From NCBI GenBank assembly GCA_002633005.1, contig NMRA01000223.1:332843-396842 (forward strand): a DNA stretch of 64,000 nucleotides, given 5' to 3'. This DNA comes from Phoronis australis (lineage: Eukaryota > Phoronida > Phoronidae). Below, piece after piece: positions 23,601-39,000 of the stretch. Within the stretch, counting starts at the first letter, position 1. The number at the start of each line of letters is the position of its first letter. A program made the translations under genes and the position numbers. A model generated the notes under the pieces. The model was not told where the DNA came from, searched no databases, and saw only the letters and a program-made list of their open reading frames with translations.

Positions 23601-26600
23601 CCACGGCGGAGGATATATTGTCTATGGAGCCAGCGCCGGCGTGCCCCTCGTGTATGGGTGAGACGCTGTGTCCCTGCAGCAGCTTCTCTACTCGCTGATG
23701 CAAGTCCTGAAGGTTGATGTCGCTGGCACCGCCACCGTACTGAGTCTGGCTGTAGATGTCGGTGAAGCTGAGTGAGTTGAGCGATCCCTTGCTACTACTG
23801 GCAGAGAGTGAGCCGAGAGAGCCAAGGCTGGATCCGCTGGACATGGACAGCGTGCTCAAGGACAGACTGCAAGGATAGACAGGAATCTCAGCAATGGAAC
23901 ATATGGAAAGCTGAACTACGTACAAGAACAGACTAGGGGCCAGCATATAATCTTACTACTCGAGATGGAAATTATTTTTGACATTTTCCGTTAAACTTTT
24001 GAGCGAAATCAAAATAAGTGATTACCATTCTGTGCTCGAACACATTACTATTTATGCAAATGAGTTACTAGTCCAAGTTCGCATTTGATGACTCCTTGAT
24101 TCGAGTGAAACTCAAGATTTTGAGTAAAAACTCTAAATTTGGAGTTCAAACAAAAGTAGATTAGAAAATGCAAAAATAATTTCAAGTTTGATTTCGAGTA
24201 ACAAGACTAGAGCCTGACCCTGATCTAATCAGAGGCACCTGATGTTCTGTTAAGAGGAGAGANGTGGCTACACTCGCCCAGGAGGTTCAAGTCCGAAAGA
24301 CGCGCTTGTAGATTTTGATCAATGCTAGAGCTGCTGCTGCTCTTTATCAACTGTCTTTTGTTGGTGAGGTTCATGTGCTGTTCATAACTGGGAGGCGGCC
24401 CCACATCGTACGGGGAAATGGGCGGGGACAGTGATGAAAACGACGAACCTGGCGACAGAGCCTGTAGAAGATTCTCCGTGTGTAACCTCGAGTCATACGC
24501 CCCATACTGCCCCACAGCGGAGGATATATTGTCTATGGAGCCAGCGCCGGCGTGCCCCTCGTGTATGGGTGAGACGCTGTGTCCCTGCAGCAGCTTCTCT
24601 ACTCGCTGATGCAAGTCCTGAAGGTTGATGTCGCTGGCACCGCCACCGTACTGAGTCTGGCTGTAGATATCGGTGAAGCTGAGTGAGTTGAGCGATCCCT
24701 TGCTACTACTGGCAGAGAGTGAGCCGAGAGAGCCAAGGCTGGATCCACTGGACATGGACAGCGTGCTCAAGGACAGACTGCAAGGATAGACAGGAATCTC
24801 AGCAACGGAACATATGGAAAGCTGAACTACGTACAAGAACAGACTAGGGGCCAGCATCTAATCTTACTACTCGAGATGGAAATTATTTCAGACATTTTCC
24901 ATTAAGTTTTTGAGCGAAATCAAAATAAGTGATTACCATTCTGTGCTCGAACACATTACTATTTATGCAAATGAGTTACTAGTCCAAGTTCGCATTTGAT
25001 GACTCCTTGATTCGAGTTAAATCCTCAAGTGAAACTCGAGATTTCGAGTAAAAAATCTAAATTAAGAGTTCACACAATTATAGATTACAAAATGCAAAAC
25101 TAATTTCAAGTTTGATTTCGAGTAACAAGATTAGAGCCTGACCCTGATCTAATCAGAGGCACCTGATGTTCTGTTAAGGTGGGAGACGATAAAAAGAATT
25201 CTTTTTAGTTGTAAACACGAAATTCTTTGCGACAAAAAAGAGAAAAAATGGAATTTTTACTTACAGACCTACCCACCACAGAGCAGTGACAGTAGAGTAA
25301 GGGGGAGACAAACAATATTTGAAGGACTCCCTTTTTACAGTGAACTAATACCTTCATAAGTCAATATGACTGATAAACAAATTTTGTGTCAGCATTTGAA
25401 AATAACACAGTTATCAAAGGAGCCATAATTCTTCACGGGCAATGCGCAGGAATCTCAACTGGAGCAAATGTGCAACTAATGACCAAAGCCTTTTAAAACA
25501 TTTATGTCTAACGAGCAGCTGACTTGCTGCAGTACTTAATTGCAAAATGCGACACAACCTCATCAAGCACCACTGAAATTCAGCAGTAAGACCGCTAATT
25601 ATTTCCTGATTTACAGCACATTATATCTCCTTTAATTTAGAGCACAACATGGTGGAAAAGTTTAATTTTATGCTGTTTAATTCCTTGACAAAAATAAACT
25701 ATTGAAAATTATTTACTGCTGCATTCTTAGCATGGTTTTATACTATACAGAAGTCAGTTAACAACACATGGTGATTTGTAGCCAGATAGCAAGAAAACTG
25801 CAAAATGACAACTTTTATTTTTGTGTGAAATTGAAGAAACTTTACAATAGTCTCGTTCCGACTTCTTTCCATTTTTGACATAACTTTAATACAAGATTTT
25901 GATACTGCTATCAGTGGCAATCATTCTAAGAAATCAGACAAAGCAGAATGTTCACTTGACAATACCTTCTCAACTGAGACTCCAGCAGGGACGTTCTTCG
26001 TGTTGCTTGGGCAAGGCTTTGCACAAGACTGCACTTGTCATCTTGTAGTTTCAGCCTAAAACAATGAATTACAGCAGAGTGCAAATGTCAAAATATTAAC
26101 AAAAATATATATGTCCTGAATTAACACGAAATATTCCCAATGTTGCAAAACCAGCAAACTTATTTTGTCATTAAATTGATCCTGTTCAGTTTGTTGAGAA
26201 ACTATGATGGCTCTGGTCTTATTTGACACTAGTCCTCAATCCCTGACCAGGAATCAGGTAATTGAAAAATGAGTGCATTCTTCAAGTTCAGGGAAAAATT
26301 TTCAACCCTAACTCTCTTGGAAGTGTGAGCTCAATCATGGCAGCATGTATATTAGTATAGCCATGGTATTGATTCCAAGATGTTGTCACATGTGTTCATT
26401 TAACATATACAAACGTGTAGACTTCACCTGCAAGTAAACCCCGACATCCATCAACTTGCAGAAACACACTAAAGCAAATATCCAGCCAAATAACAAACCG
26501 AATGTTAGCTGGGAAACGGAGGCCGGCTGTAGTGAGAGTTGACCCAGACCATACAGGTGGCGTACACACTCCCATGGGGACCCCCTTTCTAAAAAAACGT

Positions 26601-29600
26601 TGTTTCCTATTGGCTGACTCCATCGCATGACTCAGACCTCACTAGCTGACCAACCTGCTTCCCTTTCCCGCAAAAGACCCCCCGCATACCTACCTGTTGG
26701 CTATCTGCCTGTTGGATGTCTCCACAGCCTGACTGAGGTCACGCTCCAGCTGGTGAATCTGTCCACCTATTGTCTCCAGCTCCTTCGGGCTCCGCCCCTT
26801 CCTCCCGATGCCCCTCAGCTCCCTCAGCAGTTGCTCCTTCTCCTGAATCAGCAGCAAACGGTCTTTGTCCGAGTCGGCCTGTCCTGGCACCATCTGCTCC
26901 TCAATGCCTGTCAACTTCTGCTGCAGGGCTGCCACCTGCTGGCGGGCCTCGTCGTACTCCAGCCTCATCTTGGTCATTTCCGCTAATCGTTGACCAATTG
27001 GCACCATCTGGTGAAAGGGAGAAGAAAAATCTGAACAAGGCCTGCGATGATTCACAATTCTTAAGAAAACTGTGCCAGATAGTGTTCGAGCATTTACTGA
27101 ATAGACTGTTTTGCCGTGCAATTGAACTTCTTTCACCACTGGTTATCAAATTTAACTTCAAATCCCAACATATACTAAGATATCAGATGAACATTTCAGC
27201 AAGGTCATTTTGTTCAGCTGAGACATGTATAAGTTTGGAAATCAGAATGTATCATGTTCCAGGACTTGTTTATCAACAAAAAAAATTCTGGAATTTGTCT
27301 GAAGGCCAAACACATCGTTTCCAATTCCAATCATTTACATTTTTAAAAGGTGTTGCTTGCGGCTTTCCACGACTAGGCTACAAAGGGCAGTTATCAAAGT
27401 TCCATTACTCTGACGCAGAAAGAAACAACCTCATGCAGTCAACTTTAAAGCTTCAGTTGATAAACAAAAGTAATCAATTAAGTAGAATACTGAATAACAC
27501 AACAAACATCCATGGAAACAAAAACTCCACGACAATCTTATGTTTTAGCATCAACATGTTCGTACTTACCTCCCCTGACAGGTCCGTTTGGGATTCAGCG
27601 TTTGATTTGTCATAGATCGAGACATCGATTGACGACTCACTTTTGAACTTGCTGACCAGGAAGTCATCCTTGAGCTTGGCTAGTGACTGTAATAAATCTT
27701 TCTTCTCCTTTTCCCCTGAGGATAGCGACTGTTTGATTTTGAAAATCTCTTCCAGAATTGCCCGCGCCTCGTTCACGCTATAAATGCTCTGCTGTCCCAG
27801 CATTTTTTCACTGACCCTGTGAACGCAACAAAACAATAAAAAATTAGCGAAGTAAAGAAAACTGAAACATAGCACAATCAAAACAATGAGGTATAACGAG
27901 AAAGAGCAAAAAATCAGAGAACACTGGTACAAAAACACCGATTTGAACAACAGCGATGTGCGCATTTTCAGCTTGCACATTGGCGATCAGCTGGCAAAAC
28001 TAAAAAAGACACCAACACTATAGTCTGGCTGACTTTCTCTCAGATCATGCAATCAATATAACTTGATCACAACACAATTATGTACCCTTCATCTTTAACA
28101 AAGGTAAGTTTCACTAGTTAACATCTCAACACTGAATTTCACACTTTTGGTGGATACACCATTTCAGTTATCACAACTGGTAGTTTGATTCAAGGGAAAA
28201 GACGAAAATAAGAACACAAGTGTGTTTTAAACTATATCACTTAGAAACCAAAAATAATGCGTCCACATATAAATATGTGGGCGCATAATGACGTGAACTC
28301 TGTGAATTAAGTGGCAACAAAGAAAGTAATTCAACCACGAACCACTTTTATTTCAAAAGATATAAAGACCACAACTTACTGAGTGAGCGTTTCCAGGCCT
28401 CGTTCCTTGTATTGCATCTCGGTTCGTACCTGCTCAATTTCCCGTTTGAGACGAGATACGCGATTCTTGGCTAGCGCCACATCTGCCCGCAGCAAATCAG
28501 GGTCGTGCTTCGAGCCACAACTTGTTATTGAGTTCACTGAAAAACGACACGCAGCGTGACAGAAATGCAGAACATATTAAAGTTTTATGCGTAGCCAGAT
28601 GCCCTCAGCTAAACAAATTTTGCCGTGTTGAACAAAACCATAAATGAAGGCAAGCACTATGCTAAGTTTCAGAGGTAATTGGAAGACACCCTAAAAATGA
28701 ACAGCACCACCCTGGACTAAACAAGGGAAATGAGCACTGCTGCTGAATAGGTAAATAGGCAAATGATTGGAAACTGAGTGAAACCCCAATAACATCTGTT
28801 TGGGCTGCGTTCAGACCGAGCCTGAGGCAAACACAGACCCAGATCTGTATTGAATTGAACGACACTTGTCCAAAAAGACAAAAACATAGTCTTGTAAACA
28901 GCTGTCAGACCACTGTGCATTCTCAACTTAAATACCTTGCTATATAGAACGTTCTAAAAATGGCCCTCTCATTGCAATTTGCCAGAGATTTTTTTCTTCT
29001 TTATGTTACAAGGTAACATCTCACAAATTTAGGACACAACATGGCAGACAGGTGAAATGTTATCGTCTCATTTTCCTAAATGATGCATATTGCCAAAATG
29101 AAGAATTGCCATAGAGCAAACTCTGTACCATAGCTACCAACGGACAATATTTTAAAAATTGCGAGCATTAACAATGTTTGATGGTCTTGCAAAATAAAGA
29201 AAGTGGTATTTTGGCAATTACTTTATCCAAAATTGGAGAGAATCTACTGCAACAAGTAAGTCAAACTTAAGTAGTAAAAATTCCATAGCAGTTCAGGTAT
29301 GAGGTTTTCTACAAGCACTCGACTTAAAAACAATTGCGCAAGGCCACTGTCATGAGTCCTCGATGTTAGACATACAGTGTGTATGACAGTAATTTATAAA
29401 TAATTATCCGATTCACCATCAGTTAACCAAGACCTACCACCCAAGATAAGTTACTGATGGCCAATGTAAAAAAGGATCGCTGACAAAAAATTTTAACTTT
29501 CAAATTAATATCATTAACACGCTTTTCTGTAAATGGACATTTAAAAATAAAAAATTACATTGATATCTTAACTTAGAAACTGATTTTTGAAAAGGGTATT

Positions 29601-32600
29601 CAACGTTTTGTCTTAATTGTTAACAAGTCTAATACAAGTATTTGTGCAATTTGGTAAGACCACAAAATTTGAAATTGTCAATACAACTTGGGATAGCAAG
29701 ACCTGCCAGAAAAAAGACAGAGCATTCTCATTACAAATGCATTCAATACTTGCTGGTACCATACATTAACATGTTTCAAAAACTTGAATTTTTGTTTCTA
29801 AATCAATATGATTCAAGAAATATGTAACTAGTTTTCAAGTATGAAAAACAAACAATTCAAAACATGCATTTTTATTGAAAACTATCAAGAATTACTGCAA
29901 CGAGGAATTTCTTGAAAGCTCTGTAGGCCACTTAAGAACACATTCAATACCGGTAAACCAATATCAACACTAAGAGATATTGATAAATGATTGATTACTA
30001 CAAGTGTACAGTTGGAAGCTATGGCTTGAAGACACCTTAGTCTGGCATAAAAACTGCATACACAACATTTCCTAAAGCTTGCACTGTCTCCGAAAATACA
30101 GCACTGGCCGTACAAAAGACACGATTAAAATGGCAACTTCTTTAAATTCTTACAAAACAAAAGGGAGATCATTTCACTACATGGGTGTGACCACGAAATA
30201 TTGATCTTTGAGCAGTTTTATTTCCTTCCATCGACTTGCTCAACATGTACAAATACAAATACAGTTAGTTTTTATGTATCTGAGGCAATGTTAAGACACT
30301 CGAAAGAGAGGCTAAATATCTACGGCATTATTTTCATCAAAATTCAAGAAAATTTTATTCCTGTCTTTCTTCAGACATTCTGCAGACCGTTCTTGGCTAA
30401 AACGATCATTGGTAAGGTGCAAAACTGACAAATTAACCTCCAACTGAACCTTGCCAACAATGCATCTCTATGGTGATAAAAGTTCTGAGGTAAAATCTCG
30501 CCAATTTCAAAAAATAGCTAAAACTGAGCTTTTTTATTTTTCAAACGCTTGTATTGTTTTCATGAATTTCAGTTTCTAAAAATATTGTCTTCTGATAGCC
30601 AAGATGTAGAACATGCAAATGATAAAACACTCGTACGGTGCTATTAATCTTTCAAGACATGAAAAAAATGAAGAAAACGAATTTCACTTGTGTGCCACAC
30701 TGCGGCTTAAATAGGTGATATTTTACCACAGCTCATTGCTAAATAATTTCAGCATGATGGTTCGACAGAATTCTGCTAAAGTATGTACGGTTTATTTTGA
30801 ACACAGCTGCATGTTATGTAGGACAATATCAACAAGTCTGGCTATTCAGCCCAGTATCTACATACCTATACAAATTAATTTCATAAAAGTCTATAATTTG
30901 TGAAAGTAGAAAGTCTGAGTTTCAGACTTAGTTCAGCTTGATAACAATCTGTTCAAATGTTTCATCTGACCACGTCGTTTTAGTAAGATTTGTCTCAACT
31001 TCCAAACCTTGGAACTTCCACACCCAGTAAGATGGTCAAACTTAAGACAAGAATATAAGCTAAAAACGTAAGTCGAACTTAAGATCTCTTTCTTGAAGAG
31101 GACTTGAGACAAATTTAAGTTTTATCATAAAATTGACTGAAATTTAAGATTTATCTTAGCTAAGTTAGTTTTCTTGGAACAGTCCCGAGACCTTGGATAC
31201 GGAAAAACATTTATTTGGTATTACATACCCTTTACAGAAAACTCTTCTGCCACGCTCTGTCTTGAATGGGTGAGATGTTACCATAAAATAAATGCGTTTT
31301 GAAGAAAAAAGCGTGCACCACAGCACGTGAAAGTTTCATACGAATCCGATCAGCAAGATTCGAGATACGACGTTGCAAAGTTAGTCAAATTTGGATGTTT
31401 TTCTACGGTCCTACATAACAAAATAATCAGAGGAAATACACGCATGCTGGAACAAGGGATTTAGTAATGGTTTTACTTAAATACAATTGGTGGCTGCTAC
31501 AATGTCTGGGAACTCGTAAAATAACAGCTAGATGAACAGTTCCAACACACCCTAGCTAGACACAGGAAGCTGTAAAATGTATAACATCATTCAGGTTTAA
31601 AGCACAACTTAACCAAAACCAAAACCCTTTCTTGGGTTCCTAGAACAAGTTTCACCAGCACACAGACAACCACACTGAATACTTCAGTGGGATTCCTGAA
31701 ACAACATGAATGTTAAATGGCAAACACGAGAATTCTGCGCGGATTTCCCGCACACTGCTTCAAGCATTCAGCATACCACGGTGGTTAAATCTAAAAGGTG
31801 CTGCGCAATCTAACATTCCAACTGGATACACTGACTCTACTTTCCCAGTGGCAAACAAGTGCCTCATTATACACAATCCAACATGTGCAGCCTAGGCATA
31901 ACCAGCTATGCATCTCAATGTATAGTTAGTAGACTATTGTAGTTGCACCTTTAGCTTTGCATGCGAAACATTTACTGTAAACAATTAATTGGCATCGAGT
32001 TGTCTATTTTCATTGAAAAGTCATGCGACCACTGTGATAAATAAAAATCATTAGGTCGACTTTGGTCACTGAGACACTTGCCGAACATATATTTATTTCA
32101 GAAAAAGGATTATAATGCTCTACTTCAAATCAAAGTATTCTACAAATTTTGAATTTCATTTTTTACATTATTTGCACAATAAAATTCTCAGTAGTTGTTT
32201 ATTTGTACACATATGATGCACATTTAAGAAATAATTAATTGTCAGCATCACAGGGAATTTTTACAGTAAACCATGACGCCATTCCAAGAAAATTGACTTA
32301 GGTAAAATTTCTGCAAGGAATTTAAATGGTCGTGATTTCAATAAACTTAAAATGAACTTAAGATGAAGCAAGTCTTGAAACTTACAGTCTTAGTAAAGAC
32401 ACCTTGTAACGACGTAAAATCAACTCCAGACAAATTTTAAATTAAAGATAAAAATGAAAAGCAATTAGTTTCTTGGAATGAACCCCTGATGTCTCAGAGG
32501 TCCAATAACCAGTATTCATTCACGCTCAATGTTTTGGCTAAGATGACGCAAATGAAAGGTCATTGAGTTGATCTGTCTGTGTTGTGTACACACATAAACT

Positions 32601-34131
32601 ATGATTGTATATATAGGCACAGCTCTTGTAAAACGATATGGTTTGTAATATTGGACAGTTTAAGGTAGGATTTTTCATTGTTAAAGGGACATTGTTGGCT
32701 TCATTAAAGGTGAGGTACACATTTTGGGGATTGTTGTTGGATGGGAGACGTCTGGAAGTTATAAGCGTTGACCAGAGCTATAGAACAACAAAATCAACAA
32801 AGCTTTTGTTGTTCTATTACATATCGTCGATTCTAACTGTCGTCTGCCAGCCATTTGCTGAAATCGAGGCCAGTGACTCTACCAGATAAATACCCTTAAA
32901 ATACATTTAACGAGTGACATATAGCTCCGTCAAACAGAGCGTTAGACTGCGACCGCAGGGTTGCAGGTTGCATTCCACGTTAAGATGATCTCAGAAAGTC
33001 ATTCTTGCCAATAATGTCCCTTTAATAGGAATCAACCTTTGCCTAGGAAAATACTGCGTACTTCCGAATGCAAAACGCTGAATTGAAATCTAGCTTTAGG
33101 CAGCAGCACTCGAATACCAACCAATAACCTAAGAACCTATCTAATCCTAAGCAACAAAATGGGTCTGAAATCAATACGCGATAACTGATTTAGAGAATCC
33201 GACTTACTAAGATACGAAAGGCCTAGACTCATAAAATAATCAAGATCTAGTCTAAACGTGATACCAAAAATAAAGTCTGATAGGCAGATAAAGGATAACG
33301 AGTAATCATGAAATATCGATGACATATCTTGCACCCACAGATAGGTCAAAGTGATGGCCCATAGGTAAGCCAGGTATGTTTGAACAAGATTAAACGAATA
33401 GCAGTTGTTAAAGTACACTCGACTTGAGCAGATAAGTGGTGAGTAGCTGGTTAATTCTATTCACATTCCAGACGAGATATGCGCAACCCTTGCTACTGCG
33501 TTACAACAAATAGACACGCGCTATCGTTCAATTTAAACTTTAACTGATGGGCCCGTCCTCGGCGAGATAACGGCAGCCGGTCGTGGCTTAAAGAAAAGGG
33601 GCGTGTGTCGATGAACTTTGCGCACACATACCAATGTATGAGAAACATCTTGACAAAGGAGACTGGGGTTGAAATTCAACTTAATAACAAGACTGGGCCA
33701 AGGTCCAAGTCAGATAAATAAATAAAGCTGAACTACACAGATTTTCCCCTACCTGAGCGGGTAAAATAAAAATGAAATTCAAAACACCTATTGATGATCA
33801 ATTTTCGAGAAAGATTTATTAAAGGAATTGTGTCTCAAAATCCTTGTTTTTTGTCAACAAGTAGCTTAAAGAACACAACTTTGATTTTACCATCAAAATT
33901 GTTGATTTAGTCCTGACTCACTGCCCCAAAACACTGTCGCAGCAATGTAGAATTATAACCAAAAGGTGTCTTTGCATTTTAGAACGTCTCTGAAATAAAT
34001 AAACAACTTACGACTAACGGCTGATCCAGTCAGTGTGTCTCGCAGATGGGAACACTCGTCCTGCGCAAGAGCCAAACGCTGCTGCTTGATGGTATAGATC
34101 TCTTTCTTGGCCTATAAACAAAGTTGGATGA

Positions 34132-34162
<31 letters not shown>

Positions 34163-36049
34163 CCCCAACTGGATTCGTGCATCTTTTCTAAATTAGTGTG
34201 CTTCACAACTGGAAACCAACATGTTTGTTGGGAGCAGGCCAATGGTAAAAAAATGCACTGGAAGCAGGACACGACTGACAAAATGTATTTTCCGATGCAT
34301 AAGCTTAATTGCACAAACCTGGCTAATTAGTCACTTTATTCAGTTTCGCTGAGCTATGGCCGTTTTGTCAAACCAGGTTTAAAACAATACAGAAATTGAT
34401 GACACCTAGGCCTTCAACTAGAGGGTGCCCAGGGCGTCCAAATGATTACCCTCACTCTAATTAAGACACTCTAATTAGGACGCCCCGTTCAGCATTTGGA
34501 TGCCAAAATAGAGTAAACAAATGACTATGGGTGTCTCATTTAATTTTTAATCTGCTATCAACAGCTCGTTGAGCTCATTGGCCAGTTCATAATAGAAAAG
34601 TTGGTTTACAAATGATTCGAGATACAAAACAAATTAGTGCAGAACCTCCACAGTAATACCATGAACAATTTGACTAGGGGTCATAAAAACACTGCCATGA
34701 GTAATTGATCACGGATGCACTGAGAGATTGAGAGACCCATTCTGGACCCCCATTTTTTGACCCCCCATTTTTTGACATCCTGGGTGAACTCTTGGTGACA
34801 CCTTTTTTCAAAGTGGCCGCATTTTTTTAAACAGGTCGTGGGCCAATCAACCGTGCAAAGGTGGTGTCAACACATTAAAACAGATCGGCAAGAACACTAT
34901 AAGCAGCAGTTACTTGTTCACCAACACCATAATTTTTATATTGCAGTCTTCAATATCAATGAGAAATTGTGGTTGCAACACACTTCATGTCACATGACAC
35001 AACATTTGAATTAATATCAACATCTAGACACTGTAGAACTGACACAAGAGCACCTTAAGAGGAATCTGCGATAAAGTAAAACCCTGTTAAATTTGTGTAT
35101 AATTCATTCAGAGTAAGAGAACCCTTGTTAGCATTGCTTGATAACTGAAAATTTCACTGTACTGTGGGTCGTTGGCCTTGAAGTATCACAACAAAGACCG
35201 ATTGAAATAACAAAACACAAAACATAAAAACACAAATCTGGTAGTGAACTAGAAAAGAAAAGAAAAATGGTTGCCCCAAAATTCAGCTCATTTCTGACGA
35301 GAATCTCAACTCTGTTAAAACTACTACGTGACAAAATTTAAAGCATGCTCTCTCGTCAAAAATTAGCAGAATTTCAAAACATTCCAATGCACGATACTTG
35401 CAACGACCAACAACTTGCAACTCACCGCCAAATCTTCGTTGGCTGTGACGAGGTATTCCTGAAGCATGTTTTCTTGATGCTGCCTGTATTGAAGCCTCGG
35501 GTCCTCCAGTTGGTTCAGCCCTGGAAACAAACACATGTCCAACACTGAGCACATTCTGACAACAGAATACACACCGAGTGCCTACGAACACTGGTTGGTT
35601 AAAACTCCTTATACTCAAATCAGGGTCCGAGAGAATTGCACTGCTTCTCAGTGATTCAAGAGACATCAGAACAAAATGAGCACCGCTATGCAAGCAGCAG
35701 CACACATGTGCTTAAAGCTTTTTTTAATTTGCGTAAACCTGGACAAAAATCGAAAGTATGCAGTCACCCAAAATTTCGAACACCTCACCACGTTAAACCA
35801 CTTCCATTTCCAACTCCCGAGACTCCCAGAATTTTTCAACAGCCCATGTACTATACAGAATCACTGGTCAATATCAACAATAAGGTGATGTAATAACTCA
35901 ATACTTTACAAGAACTGATAGCAGATGTCTGAAATTTCAACCCATCCAGTAAAACAAACATTCCAGAAGATGCAAAAATGAGAACCTCTAGGAAACAGGC
36001 AGTCCTGCATTCTTGCCTTGTCTAAGTCTGTTATTTGATCCCAGTGTGT

Positions 36050-36082
<33 letters not shown>

Positions 36083-39000
36083 CTGAGAAGCTGAGGATTA
36101 CATTCTCTTAGGAGAGATTCCTTACACTCCCCTAGCGCTAACATTTTTCAAATGAATAGTCTGGTATTTACATGTGAGGGTACCATTACTCAGTTCTGAA
36201 CTGGCTGTGATAACTTATGGGATTAATAGACGTGAAATGAAAGGAAATGGACAGATCATTAACACCACTCTGTCTCAAAAACAAGTTGTCTGCGTGTCAA
36301 CTCTCATTTTTTATCTGCATAACATCAGCTGACAGGAATTAAGGTCTGATAGACGCCCTAGCTCTTCACAACCAATAGGCAGTCAACCAGGTCTTTTTAA
36401 ATTTGTGCATTATAAAAACAGCAATAAAAATGAAGGTTGACCTAAAACGTCAGAAATAATACACCACCACTGGATTTTACCAATTTACCGCTAGTCGGGA
36501 CCAAAACCTCAAAAATAAATGCTATCTAAATGTTGAAAATTTTTCAGACTGACTATTTGCGCTTTGACATTTGCCAGTTGCATAAGAACACAACATCGTT
36601 TCCCTCCCATTCCTGGCTAACCAGAAATCCCCCAAAGTCTTATGCAAGAACAGTGGCAGTCTTCACCTCTTTCCATACAATAACTGAATAAAAGCACCTA
36701 TGACTGCACAACACTGGGAAAGCAAGTTTTCCAGTCTCAGCATCCTGAATGAGCAAATACTCAATAGCTGTTGTTACATAACTTCAGTAGGATCTCTGTC
36801 ACCCCTTGAATAGAGTTTGTATTTGGACAGGCCAGTGTAAACTACAATGACCAATCTAGTGGACAATGGTCAACAATGGCTGTGGAACTCTGGTGGGGGT
36901 AGTGGAATGAAAGGAAGGCAGGGAGGCTTGAAATTACAGTCAGGGGTGTGAATAGACCATCCACAGTGGAAGCCTGACCAGTGGAGGGTATGACAAGGTG
37001 TTGAGTTACCATTCAAATCTAGCCAAAGTAATCATGGGCACAAAGGCCTGGACAACTGAGCCAGGTCTAGCTAGGGGCATGAATACAAGTCCACCTTTTC
37101 ACCAAGCAGGTGGGGGAGGACTCCACAAGAAAGACTGGCTAGAGGGAATATTGGGAAATCAATACAAGACGGATCCAAAAAGGTGTACCTGAGAATGAGC
37201 CCAAGAGAAATCAATACAAGACGGATCCAAAATGATGCCGTACCCTTGAATTAAAACTAAAATTGTTGTAGTCGTTTAAGGTTGGCTACTCAATGATGGA
37301 GAACGCAGGTTGAGCAACAAAAATAGAACTGAAGACTACAACATTTCAAATAAATCAAAGGTCAGATTATTCACACTGTCAACTGGAATCCTAAGAAATA
37401 ATCATTCACAATCCACAGCTGTGTACATGCTGGGGAACAAAAAAATTAAAACAAAATTTCAATCATCTATTTGAAAACAGTAGAATATTTCTTCAGCTTA
37501 AACTACATACATGATGAATTTTCTTTATTATCTTAGTAACAAGACAGCTAGTCACACTGTGATTATTTAGAACACGTCTGTGGTTTATTTCCCAAAAATT
37601 ATCAGTAAGAAAAATCTGCTTTCCATGCTACATTTTAAAGTACACATGTGCCGATGCCATGAAAAACCCTTAGAAGATTTTGATTACCGGTAGTAAAAAG
37701 ATAACCATTTGAAAAATGAAAGCGTGCCAAATTTGTCCATTTTAGTGAGAAATAACTTTGAGGTATTACCGCATGGTCATTCAATATATACACTCTGGTC
37801 ACAGACTTTAGTCGACAAGGGTGTGAAATTTTTTAGCAAAACTTCCACGCGCCGCATTTACACGCAGACTGTGGGAAAATGTGAGAGAAACGGATGGAAC
37901 AATAATATAGAAGCACTTGGAGAATACTTGTCATTGCCCGGTCACATGTCACTGGAAGGCAAGAGATCCTACTTTGTGCTCAGGGTATTTCTATCGGCCT
38001 CAAGTGTACACCTGTTCTTCCAACCACCAATGGTCAGTGGGTTTGAGCTATTTGGAGCCATTATGTGTAACAGATGTTTTGGCCAGATTTAATGGCCAAC
38101 AGTAACAATGGCAACACTTGTAGAAACAAATGAATATGCGGATTAAATAGCTACTGCATTCAAACTGATTTGATGAACGGCTGAAACAAACCAGAGCAGT
38201 TTCTTAATACTGCATCACTGCTTTCTCATGTATCATGGTGCATTAAGACATGCTATTGCAATGCTATCTGACAAACAATGTCACAACATATTCCTAGGAA
38301 CTGTCTTGCCTCAATAGGTGTTACTGACCAATTTTTACTTTGAAATGACACAATACCAGTTCTGACAGTTTTTCAGGGCATGAAATAAATATTCAGAAAA
38401 CATTTTCAACGCGACACAACTAGGAGCCCGTTTAAATTACCCTAAAGTTGTACCGCGTATAAGTCGTACCAGAACGAGTCCTTGCTACTGATGTAAACCT
38501 TATTGTAATTCACATTCAAGCCAAATGCCCCCCTTCATAAATCACGTTCATTAATCGAATTGTTGCCAACAAGCAAGATTTGGCCGGCAGAAATGGGCCA
38601 AGTTTCAAGACGTAACGAAAACTAATTCACATCAAGCCATCATGTGAACTCAACGAGAAACATAAGCAAATCCAAAACAAATTAGCCTAATTTGAATAGA
38701 TATAATTCAACTGTGCCAACACCCCACTTACTGTTCACATGGTCGATGAAGTAGCGGCCAACATTGGGGTCCCACGCCTCCTCCCAACCTACGGGCAGCT
38801 CATCCCCGACACAGTCGGCAAACGTGGGAGGTTTGGTTATCCTGCAACGGAAGTAAAACATTTTGGGTGAGGTAAAGCTATAGGTAGTGAAATAAAGTTT
38901 AACCTTCCAAATGAAATGGGTAACTTTCAATCAATTCTTGTGTTAAAAAAGAAGCGTTTATCCATGAGCACCACCTAGTGGATACAAAGTATCCCATTCA

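Noticed and set aside
26770-27615. 281-codon plus-strand open frame
   Set aside because: It is antisense to WWC exons 6 and 7 and the intron between them, whose minus-strand frame matches KIBRA.
37709-38092. 127-codon plus-strand open frame in the WWC intron between exons 2 and 3
   Set aside because: No recognisable domain, no splice context and no codon pattern; most likely chance in a long intron.
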